A stretch of 24,920 bases of DNA, taken from positions 1-24,920 of the IMG/VR virus record IMGVR_UViG_3300034691_000013, one strand, 5' to 3'. Numbering within the stretch: position 1 is the stretch's first letter; the number at the start of each line of letters is the position of its first letter. The translations under genes and the position numbers were made by a program. The notes beneath the pieces were generated by a model. That model worked only from the letters and a program-made list of their open reading frames with translations. It made no database searches and was not told the DNA's origin. This document shows, piece by piece, positions 14,528 through 20,723 of the stretch. The stretch is from a virus.

Positions 14528-14767
14528 TCATACCTCTTTCTGTTTGCGTTTCCATTCCCGCTGACGTTCCTTAGCGGCTTCCTGTTCGGCTTGGATAATA
14601 TTATTTAATCGACACGCCAATGCGTGCGCATCATCCCAACGGTCGAAAATTCGCTTCGTCCATAGTCGCTTATGATCGTAAGGGCTAACCCGCCACAAAC
14701 CTTCCATTTTTACAATATGAGGTTTGTATTTACTAACCGGAATAATGACCTGATTTGAAAAGCCCAT
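14528..14767 (-). CDS. Hypothetical protein
   Basis: A 79-residue protein starting MGFSNQVIIPVSKYKPHIVK. CAGGGG six bases upstream of ATG 14767 fixes the start, and in-frame codons upstream belong to the preceding small gene. The first half contains GLWRVSPYDHKRLWTKRIFD with several aromatic residues. The C-terminus is a strongly basic helix (EAAKERQREWKRKQKEV) that may contact nucleic acid. No family recognised. Confidence 0.68.
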   Translation of the reverse strand: MGFSNQVIIPVSKYKPHIVKMEGLWRVSPYDHKRLWTKRIFDRWDDAHALACRLNNIIQAEQEAAKERQREWKRKQKEV

Positions 14768-14768
14768 A

Positions 14769-14930
14769 TCAAACCCCTGAACCTGGAATGTTAGTAAACT
14801 GTTCCCAATCATAAGCATCGCCACCATAACCCGCTTTACAATTGCGAACAAGTTTCCAGACTGTCCCGTCATCGCAAAGGGCAATAAGAATTTCGCTTTT
14901 AGTGATTAGCTGAATAATTTTACGCGACAT
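14769..14930 (-). CDS. 53-residue hypothetical protein
   Basis: The frame encodes 53 residues starting MSRKIIQLITKSEILIALCD and continuing with a DGTVWKLVR phrase. That phrase resembles the small beta-rich DDGTVW..... domain often seen in short phage proteins. Its stop is followed by the next start with one base between codons, so coupling is likely. GGGG lies eight bases before ATG and is also part of the terminator hairpin 14934-14961. It is the first gene after the promoter at 14964-14991. Function unknown. Confidence 0.68.
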   Translation of the reverse strand: MSRKIIQLITKSEILIALCDDGTVWKLVRNCKAGYGGDAYDWEQFTNIPGSGV

Positions 14931-14933
14931 AAC

Positions 14934-14961
14934 AAAAACCCCGTTCGGTTAAGATACGGGG
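14934..14961 (-). terminator. Intrinsic terminator overlapping a leader and ribosome-binding site
   Basis: On the minus strand CCCCGT (14961-14956) pairs with ACGGGG (14944-14939) across an 11-base loop, followed by TTTTTG. It lies 34 bases after the stop of the upstream gene. The GGGG of its second arm and the T tract also form the ribosome-binding region of the next gene. Confidence 0.68.
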
Positions 14962-14963
14962 TA

Positions 14964-14991
14964 AGTATGGCATACGGTTTCGGTTTGTCAA
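14964..14991 (-). promoter_or_regulatory. Sigma70-like promoter
   Basis: On the minus strand the -35 box is a perfect TTGACA (14991-14986), the spacer is 16 bases, and the -10 is CATACT (14969-14964, four of six). The predicted transcription start is about 14957, inside the terminator hairpin. RNA starting here would lack most of the first arm and escape termination, whereas RNA from upstream would form the hairpin. Confidence 0.6.
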
Positions 14992-14994
14992 CCG

Positions 14995-15219
14995 TCAAAG
15001 CAACGGTTTCTGACCTTCTGTCAGCGGCCAATGGATTTCGGCTTTGCAATCGGCGCAACTTTTAATGTTAATCGAGCGAAGCAAAACAAAATCAGTGCAA
15101 CCACAAAATACACACTGCTTTGTCGAACCTCCGACCACTTTGATATTCGAACGGTTTGAATTCAGATAATCTGTGTACGCCCGTGGTGGTTCCGTAAGAA
15201 ACGAAATATCGACTTGCAT
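14995..15219 (-). CDS. Small zinc-ribbon protein
   Basis: A 74-residue protein starting MQVDISFLTEPPRAYTDYLN. The C-terminal half has CVFCGC and, after about 15 residues, CADC, a typical four-cysteine zinc ribbon. ATG 15219 has an almost perfect Shine-Dalgarno AGGAGGT only three bases upstream. An alternative in-frame ATG at 15291 overlaps the previous stop (TGATG) and would add 24 residues with four more cysteines (CRKSPFCACAAC). Both starts may be used. Role unknown; small zinc ribbons in phages often bind nucleic acid or host proteins. Confidence 0.68.
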   Translation of the reverse strand: MQVDISFLTEPPRAYTDYLNSNRSNIKVVGGSTKQCVFCGCTDFVLLRSINIKSCADCKAEIHWPLTEGQKPLL

Positions 15220-15290
15220 ATAACCTCCTTCACGATCCAATGCGCAAGCCGCACAGGCACAGAATGGCGACTTACGACACTGGCCCACCA

Positions 15291-15878
15291 TCAGTCGAAC
15301 ACGGGCGGCTTGTAGCCTGGAGCTTTCAACAGCTTACCCCGTGGCCTTTCCGGGTCACTGTCATCAGCCGAAACGAATGCCCACACACTAACATCCATGT
15401 GCCCAACCGAACGGCCTTTGTCCAAAGGTTCTAGTGACACATCCCCCGAATATCGCCGTTCAACCTTAATACCAAGGCTTTGCGTAAGTGCATGTTCAAC
15501 CGACATTGCTTGCGCTTCCGTGCCCTCAAAGAACTTCGACATGTTGGATTCGCTGACGGCTTTCATATCTTTGTCAGCGTCAATGCCCATTCTGTGGGCA
15601 AGGCCATATGTAGTCACCAACACATCCGCAATACCGTCACGGATTTGGTTCTTGGCTTCTTCGAAATCGTCAATGTCGGCTTGATCGCTTACGCCTTCCG
15701 GCCACCCATCGAGAACTTTAGAAGCCAATTCGAAATCAACGATGGCTAAATCTAATTCTTGCATTTCTGATTGAATCAAATCGTATTGCTTACGAAGTTT
15801 CTTAGCGTCGATACGCGCATCGCCTTGCGCGTTACCAATCAGCTCATTGAACGCGGATACATCTTTGAAATTTGTCAT
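15291..15878 (-). CDS. MazG-like all-alpha NTP pyrophosphohydrolase
   Basis: A 195-residue protein with the helical all-alpha NTP-PPase pattern. Residues 30-46 (KQYDLIQSEMQELDLAI) supply Glu38 and Glu41 as an ExxE pair, and residues 79-88 (IRDGIADVLV) supply Asp81 and Asp85. A helix with YGLAHRMGIDADKDMKAV and SNMSKF follows, which is common to phage members. The family hydrolyses NTPs or dNTPs to monophosphate and pyrophosphate with magnesium. In phages it may adjust nucleotide pools or lower host ppGpp signalling. AAGGGG is six bases before ATG. The C-terminal 75 residues are less clear and extend beyond the core domain. Confidence 0.8.
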   Translation of the reverse strand: MTNFKDVSAFNELIGNAQGDARIDAKKLRKQYDLIQSEMQELDLAIVDFELASKVLDGWPEGVSDQADIDDFEEAKNQIRDGIADVLVTTYGLAHRMGIDADKDMKAVSESNMSKFFEGTEAQAMSVEHALTQSLGIKVERRYSGDVSLEPLDKGRSVGHMDVSVWAFVSADDSDPERPRGKLLKAPGYKPPVFD

Positions 15879-15910
15879 GTGAAACCCCTTATTTATGAAC
15901 GGTCAGCTTA

Positions 15911-16105
15911 TCACAAACCGTATTCTTTTACAAATTCTGCGTATTCGTCGGCGCTTATGATTGCTTGCTTTCGAGCATCATTCACACAAGCGATAACACC
16001 TTTGGTTCGGCCAATATTGTATTGACCGCGTAAAGCACGGCGCAAACCGGCTTTGCTTTCGAATCGGCAGTTACGCCAAACCCAAGGGAATTTAGAGTTT
16101 TGCAT
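15911..16105 (-). CDS. Small basic hypothetical protein
   Basis: A 64-residue basic protein starting MQNSKFPWVWRNCRFESKAG, followed by LRRALRGQYNIGRTKGVIAC. The Arg-rich middle suggests nucleic acid contact but no family is recognised. It overlaps the previous gene by 14 bases with AGGG seven bases before ATG. The 32 bases after its stop hold only the ribosome-binding leader of no other gene. Confidence 0.62.
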   Translation of the reverse strand: MQNSKFPWVWRNCRFESKAGLRRALRGQYNIGRTKGVIACVNDARKQAIISADEYAEFVKEYGL

Positions 16106-16451
16106 ATACCATCCCTGATGGAAATTGTATATCCATTTCGATTTTGTTTACGTAACCACCCGGCGAAAAACCAACAAAGGGGAAGCGTTCGGCTCGTTTT
16201 GCCTTATCGATGTAGGGTAACCCTTTGCATTTCCAAGGCGTGCGGTTTCTTCGCCCGCAAACCAAAGCAAAATATAAAGGGTTACTTTCTTTTCCAGGGT
16301 TGGCGCGATCAACACATTTAAGCAACTTCCACATTTTTCGTTGCGACGACGATTTAACCAGTTTCGAACCGATACGGTATGGCGTTTGCATTGCGCTCAT
16401 TTTAAGAACATGACGGCGCAATTCTTCAACTATGCGTTCAAGATATGTCAT
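16092..16451 (-). CDS. Hypothetical protein
   Basis: A 119-residue basic protein. The N-terminal helix (YLERIVEELRRHVLKMSAMQ) precedes a region with the KMWKLLKCVDRANPG phrase and several Lys/Arg-rich turns (CGRRNRTPWKCKGLPYIDKA). The C-terminus is beta-like. ATG overlaps the previous stop as ATGA. I do not recognise the family. Confidence 0.65.
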   Translation of the reverse strand: MTYLERIVEELRRHVLKMSAMQTPYRIGSKLVKSSSQRKMWKLLKCVDRANPGKESNPLYFALVCGRRNRTPWKCKGLPYIDKAKRAERFPFVGFSPGGYVNKIEMDIQFPSGMVYAKL

Positions 16452-16639
16452 GACTTCACCATGTTAAGAGTTTGCACGGTGGTGTGCGCGTGAAGCGCAG
16501 CAATAAGCAAACCGAGCGGAATACCGTTGGCTTTGGCTTCATCAATCGCTTTTGCAATTGAAGCATCGAATGCGTAAACAACCGATTGAACTTCTTTGCT
16601 TATTGGTAAAGGCTTTCGAATGTCGGTCACCTTCCCCAT
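16448..16639 (-). CDS. Small hypothetical protein
   Basis: A 63-residue protein starting MGKVTDIRKPLPISKEVQSV and ending in a hydrophobic helix (GIPLGLLIAALHAHTTVQTL). ATG 16639 lies two bases after the stop of the preceding gene, so coupling is likely; upstream in-frame codons run inside that gene. The Shine-Dalgarno is weak (AAGAAG). The layout resembles short host-interaction or regulator proteins, but nothing specific can be claimed. Confidence 0.62.
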   Translation of the reverse strand: MGKVTDIRKPLPISKEVQSVVYAFDASIAKAIDEAKANGIPLGLLIAALHAHTTVQTLNMVKS

Positions 16640-16640
16640 T

Positions 16641-16925
16641 TTATTCAATCTTCTTTTCGAATGGTGTAACATGACCTGGGCCGGTTCCGGTCGCATTCAC
16701 AATACCGGCTTCAATCAACATGCACGCCATGTCAACGTTTGCGAATGCAACGGCCATCATGAACGTTTGCCCGGTCTTCGGGTCAGCAAGCGAAACTTGT
16801 AGTGAACGAATCATGTTAACGCAAAGTGTTCGCTCTTGAAGCGACATTGAATTGATAATTTTTTGAATATTATCGCGTTCGATTTGCGACTTGTTCAGGT
16901 TGTCCGGCGTAAGATCAGTAATCAT
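16641..16925 (-). CDS. Hypothetical protein
   Basis: A 94-residue protein with an N-terminal polar helix region (NLNKSQIERDNIQKIINSMS), a hydrophobic middle (TFMMAVAFANVDMACMLIEA) and a Gly/Thr-rich tail. It starts with an ATGA overlap after GGGGTTACGCA. No family recognised. The cysteines are isolated and not arranged as a metal site. Confidence 0.65.
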   Translation of the reverse strand: MITDLTPDNLNKSQIERDNIQKIINSMSLQERTLCVNMIRSLQVSLADPKTGQTFMMAVAFANVDMACMLIEAGIVNATGTGPGHVTPFEKKIE

Positions 16926-17161
16926 TGCGTAACCCCTTTTTCGTGAGCGCTCACTTTATCATCGTTTTCGTGAATTAGCCAGGACAATGCAGCGCCGTAA
17001 CGTTGCTGGCCGGTGAAGCCCTGGCGTTCGCAGATGCGATCAAGCGCAGCCATCGTGCCGCCGTAGGCGATGAACTTCATACGCCGACCACCATACCGCC
17101 GAAGGGCTTCGTTTTCCCTGGCGGTCTGTGCGGCCTTGCGTTCGCGTGGTAGTAGGGCCAT
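16922..17161 (-). CDS. Small basic hypothetical protein
   Basis: A 79-residue protein starting MALLPRERKAAQTARENEAL. It is very Arg/Ala rich in its first helix and continues with RRYGGRRMKFIAYGGTMAAL and DRICERQGFTGQQRYGAAL. The pattern of a basic helix followed by a compact helical domain is compatible with a small DNA-binding repressor, but this is a guess. ATG 17161 overlaps the preceding stop as TAATG. An in-frame ATG at 17191 would add ten residues and overlap the previous gene by 31 bases. Confidence 0.58.
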   Translation of the reverse strand: MALLPRERKAAQTARENEALRRYGGRRMKFIAYGGTMAALDRICERQGFTGQQRYGAALSWLIHENDDKVSAHEKGVTQ

Positions 17162-17352
17162 TACATCAGCTTCGCGTGACAGCCGAACCATTCAAACCAA
17201 TCACCCAAGGGCACCGTTTGCTCGCCTTTCATAAAAGGTTGCATATCTACATCTTGATATGAATGGGTTTCAAATTCTTCAATCTTTTCCAACATATAAG
17301 ATTTGAATTGCTCGAAATTCATTGCATCTAAATCGCGTTCGCAATAGCTCAT
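17161..17352 (-). CDS. Small acidic hypothetical protein
   Basis: A 63-residue acidic protein starting MSYCERDLDAMNFEQFKSYM, with Trp/Phe-rich C-terminus (LGDWFEWFGCHAKLM). ATG 17352 overlaps the stop of the previous gene as ATGA. An in-frame ATG at 17367 would add five residues. Small acidic proteins of this kind in phage early regions are often host-enzyme inhibitors, but no such evidence is visible here. Confidence 0.6.
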   Translation of the reverse strand: MSYCERDLDAMNFEQFKSYMLEKIEEFETHSYQDVDMQPFMKGEQTVPLGDWFEWFGCHAKLM

Positions 17353-17633
17353 TTGACTTTTCCCCATCGGTCGCGTGGACCTGGATTATTTTTAATTTTG
17401 ATAACTTGGTTTTCGCGAATATTTGCGATAGCTTGCTTTATTACTTCGCGTTGATATTCGCGACATTCATCGTATACAACAACCGAACGAAAATCAATCG
17501 CACGGCTTCGACGTTCTTGAACTTCTTTGGGCGTTTCGTAAACAATTTCATGACCTTGACGCAACAAAAGATCAATCATCAGTTGGCCGCGACGTGATGG
17601 TGTGGTGAAGCCGCCGATAATCAAAACCTTCAT
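17349..17633 (-). CDS. Hypothetical protein with Rossmann-like start
   Basis: A 94-residue protein starting MKVLIIGGFTTPSRRGQLMI followed by DLLLRQGHEIVYETP. The opening hydrophobic strand, Gly turn, helix and second strand resemble the first beta-alpha-beta unit of a Rossmann-type fold, although GFTTPSRRG is not a normal dinucleotide loop. A VVVYDECREYQREVIKQAIA segment follows. The C-terminus is basic. ATGA overlap with the previous 42-residue gene. Unknown function. Confidence 0.65.
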   Translation of the reverse strand: MKVLIIGGFTTPSRRGQLMIDLLLRQGHEIVYETPKEVQERRSRAIDFRSVVVYDECREYQREVIKQAIANIRENQVIKIKNNPGPRDRWGKVK

Positions 17634-17758
17634 TTCCGTTTACCTTTCATTTGAGGTTGACCCTTTGGATACATTTTATACCATCCAACGAGATATTGAA
17701 AGCTTTCGCTTTTCGGATTGAACAGTTTTTGCTTAACGCTTGGTTTATCGACTTTCAT
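17630..17758 (-). CDS. 42-residue basic hypothetical protein
   Basis: A 42-residue protein starting MKVDKPSVKQKLFNPKSESF, with a QYLVGWYKMYPKG core and basic end. Both its start and its stop lie in ATGA overlaps with neighbours, which strongly supports it as a real gene even though it is very short. No family recognised. Confidence 0.65.
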   Translation of the reverse strand: MKVDKPSVKQKLFNPKSESFQYLVGWYKMYPKGQPQMKGKRK

Positions 17759-17886
17759 AGCATGCCCACATTAACAAACACAAATGAGCCGCAATGCTCG
17801 CACCCGAGACGCCAAACAAGGTTCTTGGTATCCCATTTGCGTTTTGGCGTTGATTGTTTAAGACAGCGAAAGCAAATTCTTTTCAT
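17755..17886 (-). CDS. 43-residue zinc-ribbon protein
   Basis: A 43-residue protein starting MKRICFRCLKQSTPKRKWDT. Cys5/Cys8 and Cys29/Cys32 (in GCEHCG) form a classical two-knuckle zinc ribbon with a basic loop between. It begins in a TAATG overlap and ends in an ATGA overlap with neighbours. The fold suggests nucleic acid or protein binding. The target is unknown. Confidence 0.7.
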   Translation of the reverse strand: MKRICFRCLKQSTPKRKWDTKNLVWRLGCEHCGSFVFVNVGML

Positions 17887-18119
17887 TAAATGAGTCCGCG
17901 CCAATCAATCAACGGCTGATCGAATAAGCAGTTCTTCAAATAGCGCTTATCTATCGGCGCTGCGTAACCTGATTTAAAAGGCATTGGCTTAACCTTTGGA
18001 CGGCCAGCCCAAAGCTTTACTAAGTCTTCGTTCTTCATTGCAAAACCCGGTTTCAAAGCATCTTGCCATGCCCATTCCAAACTTCGCAATCGTAGTAATG
18101 CTAAAACAATATCATTCAT
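17886..18119 (-). CDS. Hypothetical protein
   Basis: A 77-residue protein starting MNDIVLALLRLRSLEWAWQD. The first helix has regular Leu and Trp; the C-terminus is basic and aromatic (YAAPIDKRYLKNCLFDQPLI). It overlaps the previous gene by eight bases. No family recognised. Confidence 0.65.
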   Translation of the reverse strand: MNDIVLALLRLRSLEWAWQDALKPGFAMKNEDLVKLWAGRPKVKPMPFKSGYAAPIDKRYLKNCLFDQPLIDWRGLI

Positions 18120-18306
18120 TGTCTTGTACCTGGGTTAACCAATCGGCCACGATATCCCGAATCAATTCGGGGTCAACGTCTGTAATCGCAATTCTACCTG
18201 TTGCCAAACCTTCTGCCAATGAAACAGGCAAAACGTGTACTTTTTGTTTTTGACCGACTAACGAAATATGCGGTCGATGGTCTTCCAAGTTTGTGACATT
18301 GCTCAT
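18112..18306 (-). CDS. Small hypothetical protein
   Basis: A 64-residue protein starting MSNVTNLEDHRPHISLVGQK. The first ten residues resemble the short NVTxLxDHRPH opening seen in several small phage proteins. The rest has a hydrophobic strand and an acidic helix (ITDVDPELIRDIVADWLTQV). It starts with an ATGA overlap. Unknown function. Confidence 0.65.
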   Translation of the reverse strand: MSNVTNLEDHRPHISLVGQKQKVHVLPVSLAEGLATGRIAITDVDPELIRDIVADWLTQVQDNE

Positions 18307-18557
18307 TTTGAATCATCCTGTTCGGCGGTATCACCGATTTCAAAGAATTCGTTAAGAGTTTGTACGGCTGTCAAATGCAGATTGGCCGCATCCGCGTAAG
18401 TCTTGATACATGACTTCAAAGACGAACCGCCATGTCTAAGTTTTAGTTCTGTCAACTCGTTTTCAGCTTTGCGGTGTTTCATTGCCATTTGCCAATGCCA
18501 AAGGCGCAGCCCTCGCAAGCGGTCACGCAAAATCGGTTCAACATAAGTTGGGCTCAT
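18303..18557 (-). CDS. Hypothetical helical protein
   Basis: An 84-residue, mainly helical protein starting MSPTYVEPILRDRLRGLRLW. Charged helices (HRKAENELTELKLRHGG) suggest a coiled coil. It ends in an acidic tail. ATGA overlaps at both ends. No family recognised. Confidence 0.65.
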   Translation of the reverse strand: MSPTYVEPILRDRLRGLRLWHWQMAMKHRKAENELTELKLRHGGSSLKSCIKTYADAANLHLTAVQTLNEFFEIGDTAEQDDSK

Positions 18558-18868
18558 TTTTTCACCTTTACATTAATAGTTGGGCGTTTGGCATACAACG
18601 CACTAAACAACGGGTTAACGTCTTCAACCATTTTCATAGCCGCTTTCGGTGACTTAGCCATAACACGGCGGTAAGTCTGTTCGCCAGTATGGTCAAGATA
18701 CGTCACGCGATACAGTTTGTTTTGCGATGGGTCATTCTGACCTTTACGTGCAAGGTGTGCCCGACCTAGGAAACCATGCAATTGCGCTTCCTGGCACAAG
18801 TCAGGATTTCCGTATACCTTGAACCACTTTTCGAACTTGTTTCGTTCTACTTCGTTAAAGTCATTCAT
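18554..18868 (-). CDS. Hypothetical protein with phage-type YRVTY domain
   Basis: A 104-residue protein. The N-terminal half (RNKFEKWFKVYGNPDLCQEA) contains a short conserved-looking helix, and the C-terminal half (KLYRVTYLDHTGEQTYRRVM followed by AKSPKAAMKMVEDVNP) matches a small alpha/beta domain that I have seen in many phage proteins of unknown function. It overlaps the previous gene by eight bases and the next by four. Confidence 0.66.
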   Translation of the reverse strand: MNDFNEVERNKFEKWFKVYGNPDLCQEAQLHGFLGRAHLARKGQNDPSQNKLYRVTYLDHTGEQTYRRVMAKSPKAAMKMVEDVNPLFSALYAKRPTINVKVKK

Positions 18869-19196
18869 CGTTTAATACTCGGTAGCCCTGATCAATTGCA
18901 AATTCAATTGCACGATCTTTTGACGGTAAGGTGAGCCAATATTTATGGGTTATGTCTTGCACACCCCAACCACCATTATAAGGTTCAGGCTTAAATGTAG
19001 GTTTTGCCATTTCAATGGCATGTTCTTTTGCCTGAATCCAAACGAGAAACATACGGTTTGCGTGTTCAGAAACGACACGTTGCCATTCTGAATTAAATCG
19101 TGGCTTATACGTCTTACCGTCAAAATCAACAGTAGCTGCGTTCGGGTACGATAATTCTTCAAACGCAACGCGTTCTTCTTCAATATTAATTGACAT
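18861..19196 (-). CDS. Hypothetical protein
   Basis: A 111-residue protein starting MSINIEEERVAFEELSYPNA. The segments KTYKPRFNSEWQRVVSEHAN and AKEHAIEMAKPTFKPEPYNG are followed by a terminal EFAIDQGYRVLNDE. GAGG precedes ATG 19196 by six bases. An in-frame ATG at 19208 would add four residues. It overlaps the previous gene by 11 bases. No family recognised. Confidence 0.65.
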   Translation of the reverse strand: MSINIEEERVAFEELSYPNAATVDFDGKTYKPRFNSEWQRVVSEHANRMFLVWIQAKEHAIEMAKPTFKPEPYNGGWGVQDITHKYWLTLPSKDRAIEFAIDQGYRVLNDE

Positions 19197-19467
19197 TTGG
19201 TGCCTCATAATTTCTATGATTTATAGTATAGCCTATTTCCAGGCCATCCGAATTATAAACAACTTGGATAGAAATAAGTTCTTTCTGATCCAAGTATATC
19301 AAATTGCCATGCGGAATTATATCACTTGTCATTCGATTTATAAACTTCCAACAGTCCACATTCACTAAACCTAGACGTTTAGTGATTGCATCATTTATAA
19401 GCGCTTCTGTTTCGCGTGCCAACCTAGCAGATAGCACGGAAAAAGCGGCTCGCATAACATCTGTCAT
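19186..19467 (-). CDS. Hypothetical protein
   Basis: A 93-residue protein with an N-terminal helix (RAAFSVLSARLARETEALIN) and C-terminal beta strands (YLDQKELISIQVVYNSDGLE). It starts in an ATGA overlap with the CsrA-like gene, so its translation is likely tied to that gene. It is not recognised. Base composition is more AT rich than the head genes. Confidence 0.65.
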   Translation of the reverse strand: MTDVMRAAFSVLSARLARETEALINDAITKRLGLVNVDCWKFINRMTSDIIPHGNLIYLDQKELISIQVVYNSDGLEIGYTINHRNYEAPNVN

Positions 19468-19748
19468 TTGATCAATTCCTTACGAACAACGCTGATATCG
19501 CGTGGAAAGTCAAACAACATTTTCACTTGCATGTTGCTTTTGCGCTGCATTTCTATGTGGCCCGCACTCATTAATTGCGGAACATTAAACAAGATTTTTG
19601 CAGTGTTCGAATTACCGTTATGGGAAATAGTCAGCAACACACCATCTTGACCAATGTTCATCAACTCGATTTCATAGAAGCGGGTCTTCGCAGCGTTGTA
19701 CACGCGAACTACGTCACCTACTTTTCGAATCAAAACTAGACTGCCCAT
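19464..19748 (-). CDS. CsrA/RsmN-like RNA-binding regulator with large insertion
   Basis: A 94-residue protein. The start MGSLVLIRKVGDVVRV aligns with the CsrA/RsmA opening (LxLxRRxGE) and even more closely with the register of Pseudomonas RsmN. The end, MQVKMLFDFPRDISVVRKEL at residues 73-92, aligns with the CsrA segment QVRIGVNAPKEVSVHREEI. RNA-contact positions match: Leu6, Arg8 and Lys9 for CsrA Leu4, Arg6, Arg7, and Arg89 for CsrA Arg44. Between them residues about 30-72 form an insertion (NGNSNTAKILFNVPQLMSAG and on). CsrA proteins bind GGA motifs in leaders and block ribosomes. ATG 19748 has AAGAAGGTG seven bases upstream; the extended frame lacks a good start. This is my reading of the sequence, not a search hit. 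Confidence 0.6.
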   Translation of the reverse strand: MGSLVLIRKVGDVVRVYNAAKTRFYEIELMNIGQDGVLLTISHNGNSNTAKILFNVPQLMSAGHIEMQRKSNMQVKMLFDFPRDISVVRKELIK

Positions 19749-19749
19749 T

Positions 19750-19899
19750 TCAATACACCTTCTTCGGAATGCAGATTGCGCGACTAACGCCGTATTCTTT
19801 TTCGATTTGAACAATTGCATTTTTGCAAGCAATTTCAGAATCAAATTCCATTGCGATAGGTTTATTACTGAACAACGTCAGTAAAAGAATAAAAGTCAT
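19750..19899 (-). CDS. 49-residue secreted microprotein, DUF1482-like
   Basis: A 49-residue protein starting MTFILLLTLFSNKPIAMEFD, with two cysteines in EIACKNAIV and RAICIPK. A hydrophobic start followed by FDSxxxC and a final C-I-P resembles the small DUF1482-type phage proteins, which appear to be exported or membrane-anchored with one disulfide. AAAAGGATG lies upstream of ATG 19899 and contains a GGA triplet. Its stop is one base before the CsrA-like start. Function unknown. Confidence 0.62.
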   Translation of the reverse strand: MTFILLLTLFSNKPIAMEFDSEIACKNAIVQIEKEYGVSRAICIPKKVY

Positions 19900-19931
19900 G
19901 GTCTACATCCTTTTCAGTTTGGTTTCGTGAA

Positions 19932-20426
19932 TTATATATCGAATAGTTTATCGAAGCAAACGTTAAATACACGAATACATTCGTCTTCGTCAAGCATACT
20001 GAAATGGCAAAGCAACGGCGGAATACCTGTCGCTTGCGAAAGCCAGGCGTATGCCGCGTTTCGGTCTTTGAAGTGTGCGCGGGTTAGCGTGCCGAATGGT
20101 GCCTTGGCTGCTTTGCGTGCGCTTCGGGTTGACGCGTCGGCCAGGAAGCCCAAAGGTAGGTCAGTGAAAGGATGTAATCCAACATATGCACCGCAACCCC
20201 TGCATAGATAGCAGTAAGGCCACTCGCCAAAGGTTCGACCACCATACACTTCCGAATTTTCTACCGGTTCGACAACGCCGTCACAGATATGGCATTCGGT
20301 CGGAATCGGCAAGTAATGCCGAACCTTCATTAAACGCTTTCTGGATACGAACGGCAAAACCCCATTGCCTTCGATCTTTGGACCGAAGGAACGGGGATCA
20401 ATGCCCTGGATTGGGGTTGGTTTCAT
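19932..20426 (-). CDS. DUF3268 zinc-finger protein
   Basis: A 164-residue protein. Residues 41-110 match DUF3268: TECHICDGVVEPVENSEVYG, then EWPYCYLCRGCGAYVGLHPF and TDLPLGFLADASTRSARKAA. Cys45/Cys48 and Cys72/Cys75/Cys78 form the probable metal site. The C-terminal part (DRNAAYAWLSQATGIPP and CHFSMLDEDECIRVF) is the usual extension. The family is widespread in phages and plasmids; nucleic acid binding is suspected but not established. The start ATG overlaps the preceding stop as TAATG. A second in-frame ATG at 20330 also precedes the metal domain. Confidence 0.82.
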   Translation of the reverse strand: MKPTPIQGIDPRSFGPKIEGNGVLPFVSRKRLMKVRHYLPIPTECHICDGVVEPVENSEVYGGRTFGEWPYCYLCRGCGAYVGLHPFTDLPLGFLADASTRSARKAAKAPFGTLTRAHFKDRNAAYAWLSQATGIPPLLCHFSMLDEDECIRVFNVCFDKLFDI

Positions 20427-20656
20427 TAAAACGGGTCCGAATAACCAAGTTGCTGCAAACCGTCACGAACGCCACGGTCATAGGCCCGATTGTAATCGGT
20501 ATCACCGAAACCACCTGATGCAAGTTCATAAAGTTCTTTGGCTTTCATTTTCGGTTGCGTAGTGCCTGCGATTTCGTTTCGAGCACAAGCAAGGCCATTT
20601 GCGTACGATTCGTCAACAGTTGTGCCTTTGAAAAATTTCTTGATTGCGTTAAGCAT
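20426..20656 (-). CDS. Small hypothetical protein
   Basis: A 76-residue protein starting MLNAIKKFFKGTTVDESYAN. The second half has a Gly/Tyr/Asp-rich repeat-like pattern (NRAYDRGVRDGLQQLGYSD), similar to the A/Y-x-x-G-x-x-D-G phrases seen in small phage proteins. AGGA lies nine bases before ATG. Unknown function. Confidence 0.66.
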   Translation of the reverse strand: MLNAIKKFFKGTTVDESYANGLACARNEIAGTTQPKMKAKELYELASGGFGDTDYNRAYDRGVRDGLQQLGYSDPF

Positions 20657-20686
20657 GTTCTGAATTCCTATTCGGTTGTACTGGCG

Positions 20687-20706
20687 AAGCCCCAGTTAAG
20701 GGGCTT
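20687..20706. terminator. Stem-loop, possible weak terminator
   Basis: AAGCCCC (20687-20693) pairs perfectly with GGGGCTT (20700-20706) around a six-base loop. The minus-strand continuation is CGCCAG, so there is no U tract, and the plus strand gives only TTT. It may be an RNA processing, pausing or Rho-linked site between two genes, rather than a normal intrinsic terminator. Confidence 0.4.
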
Positions 20707-20723
20707 TAGGTGGGCGGGGCTGG

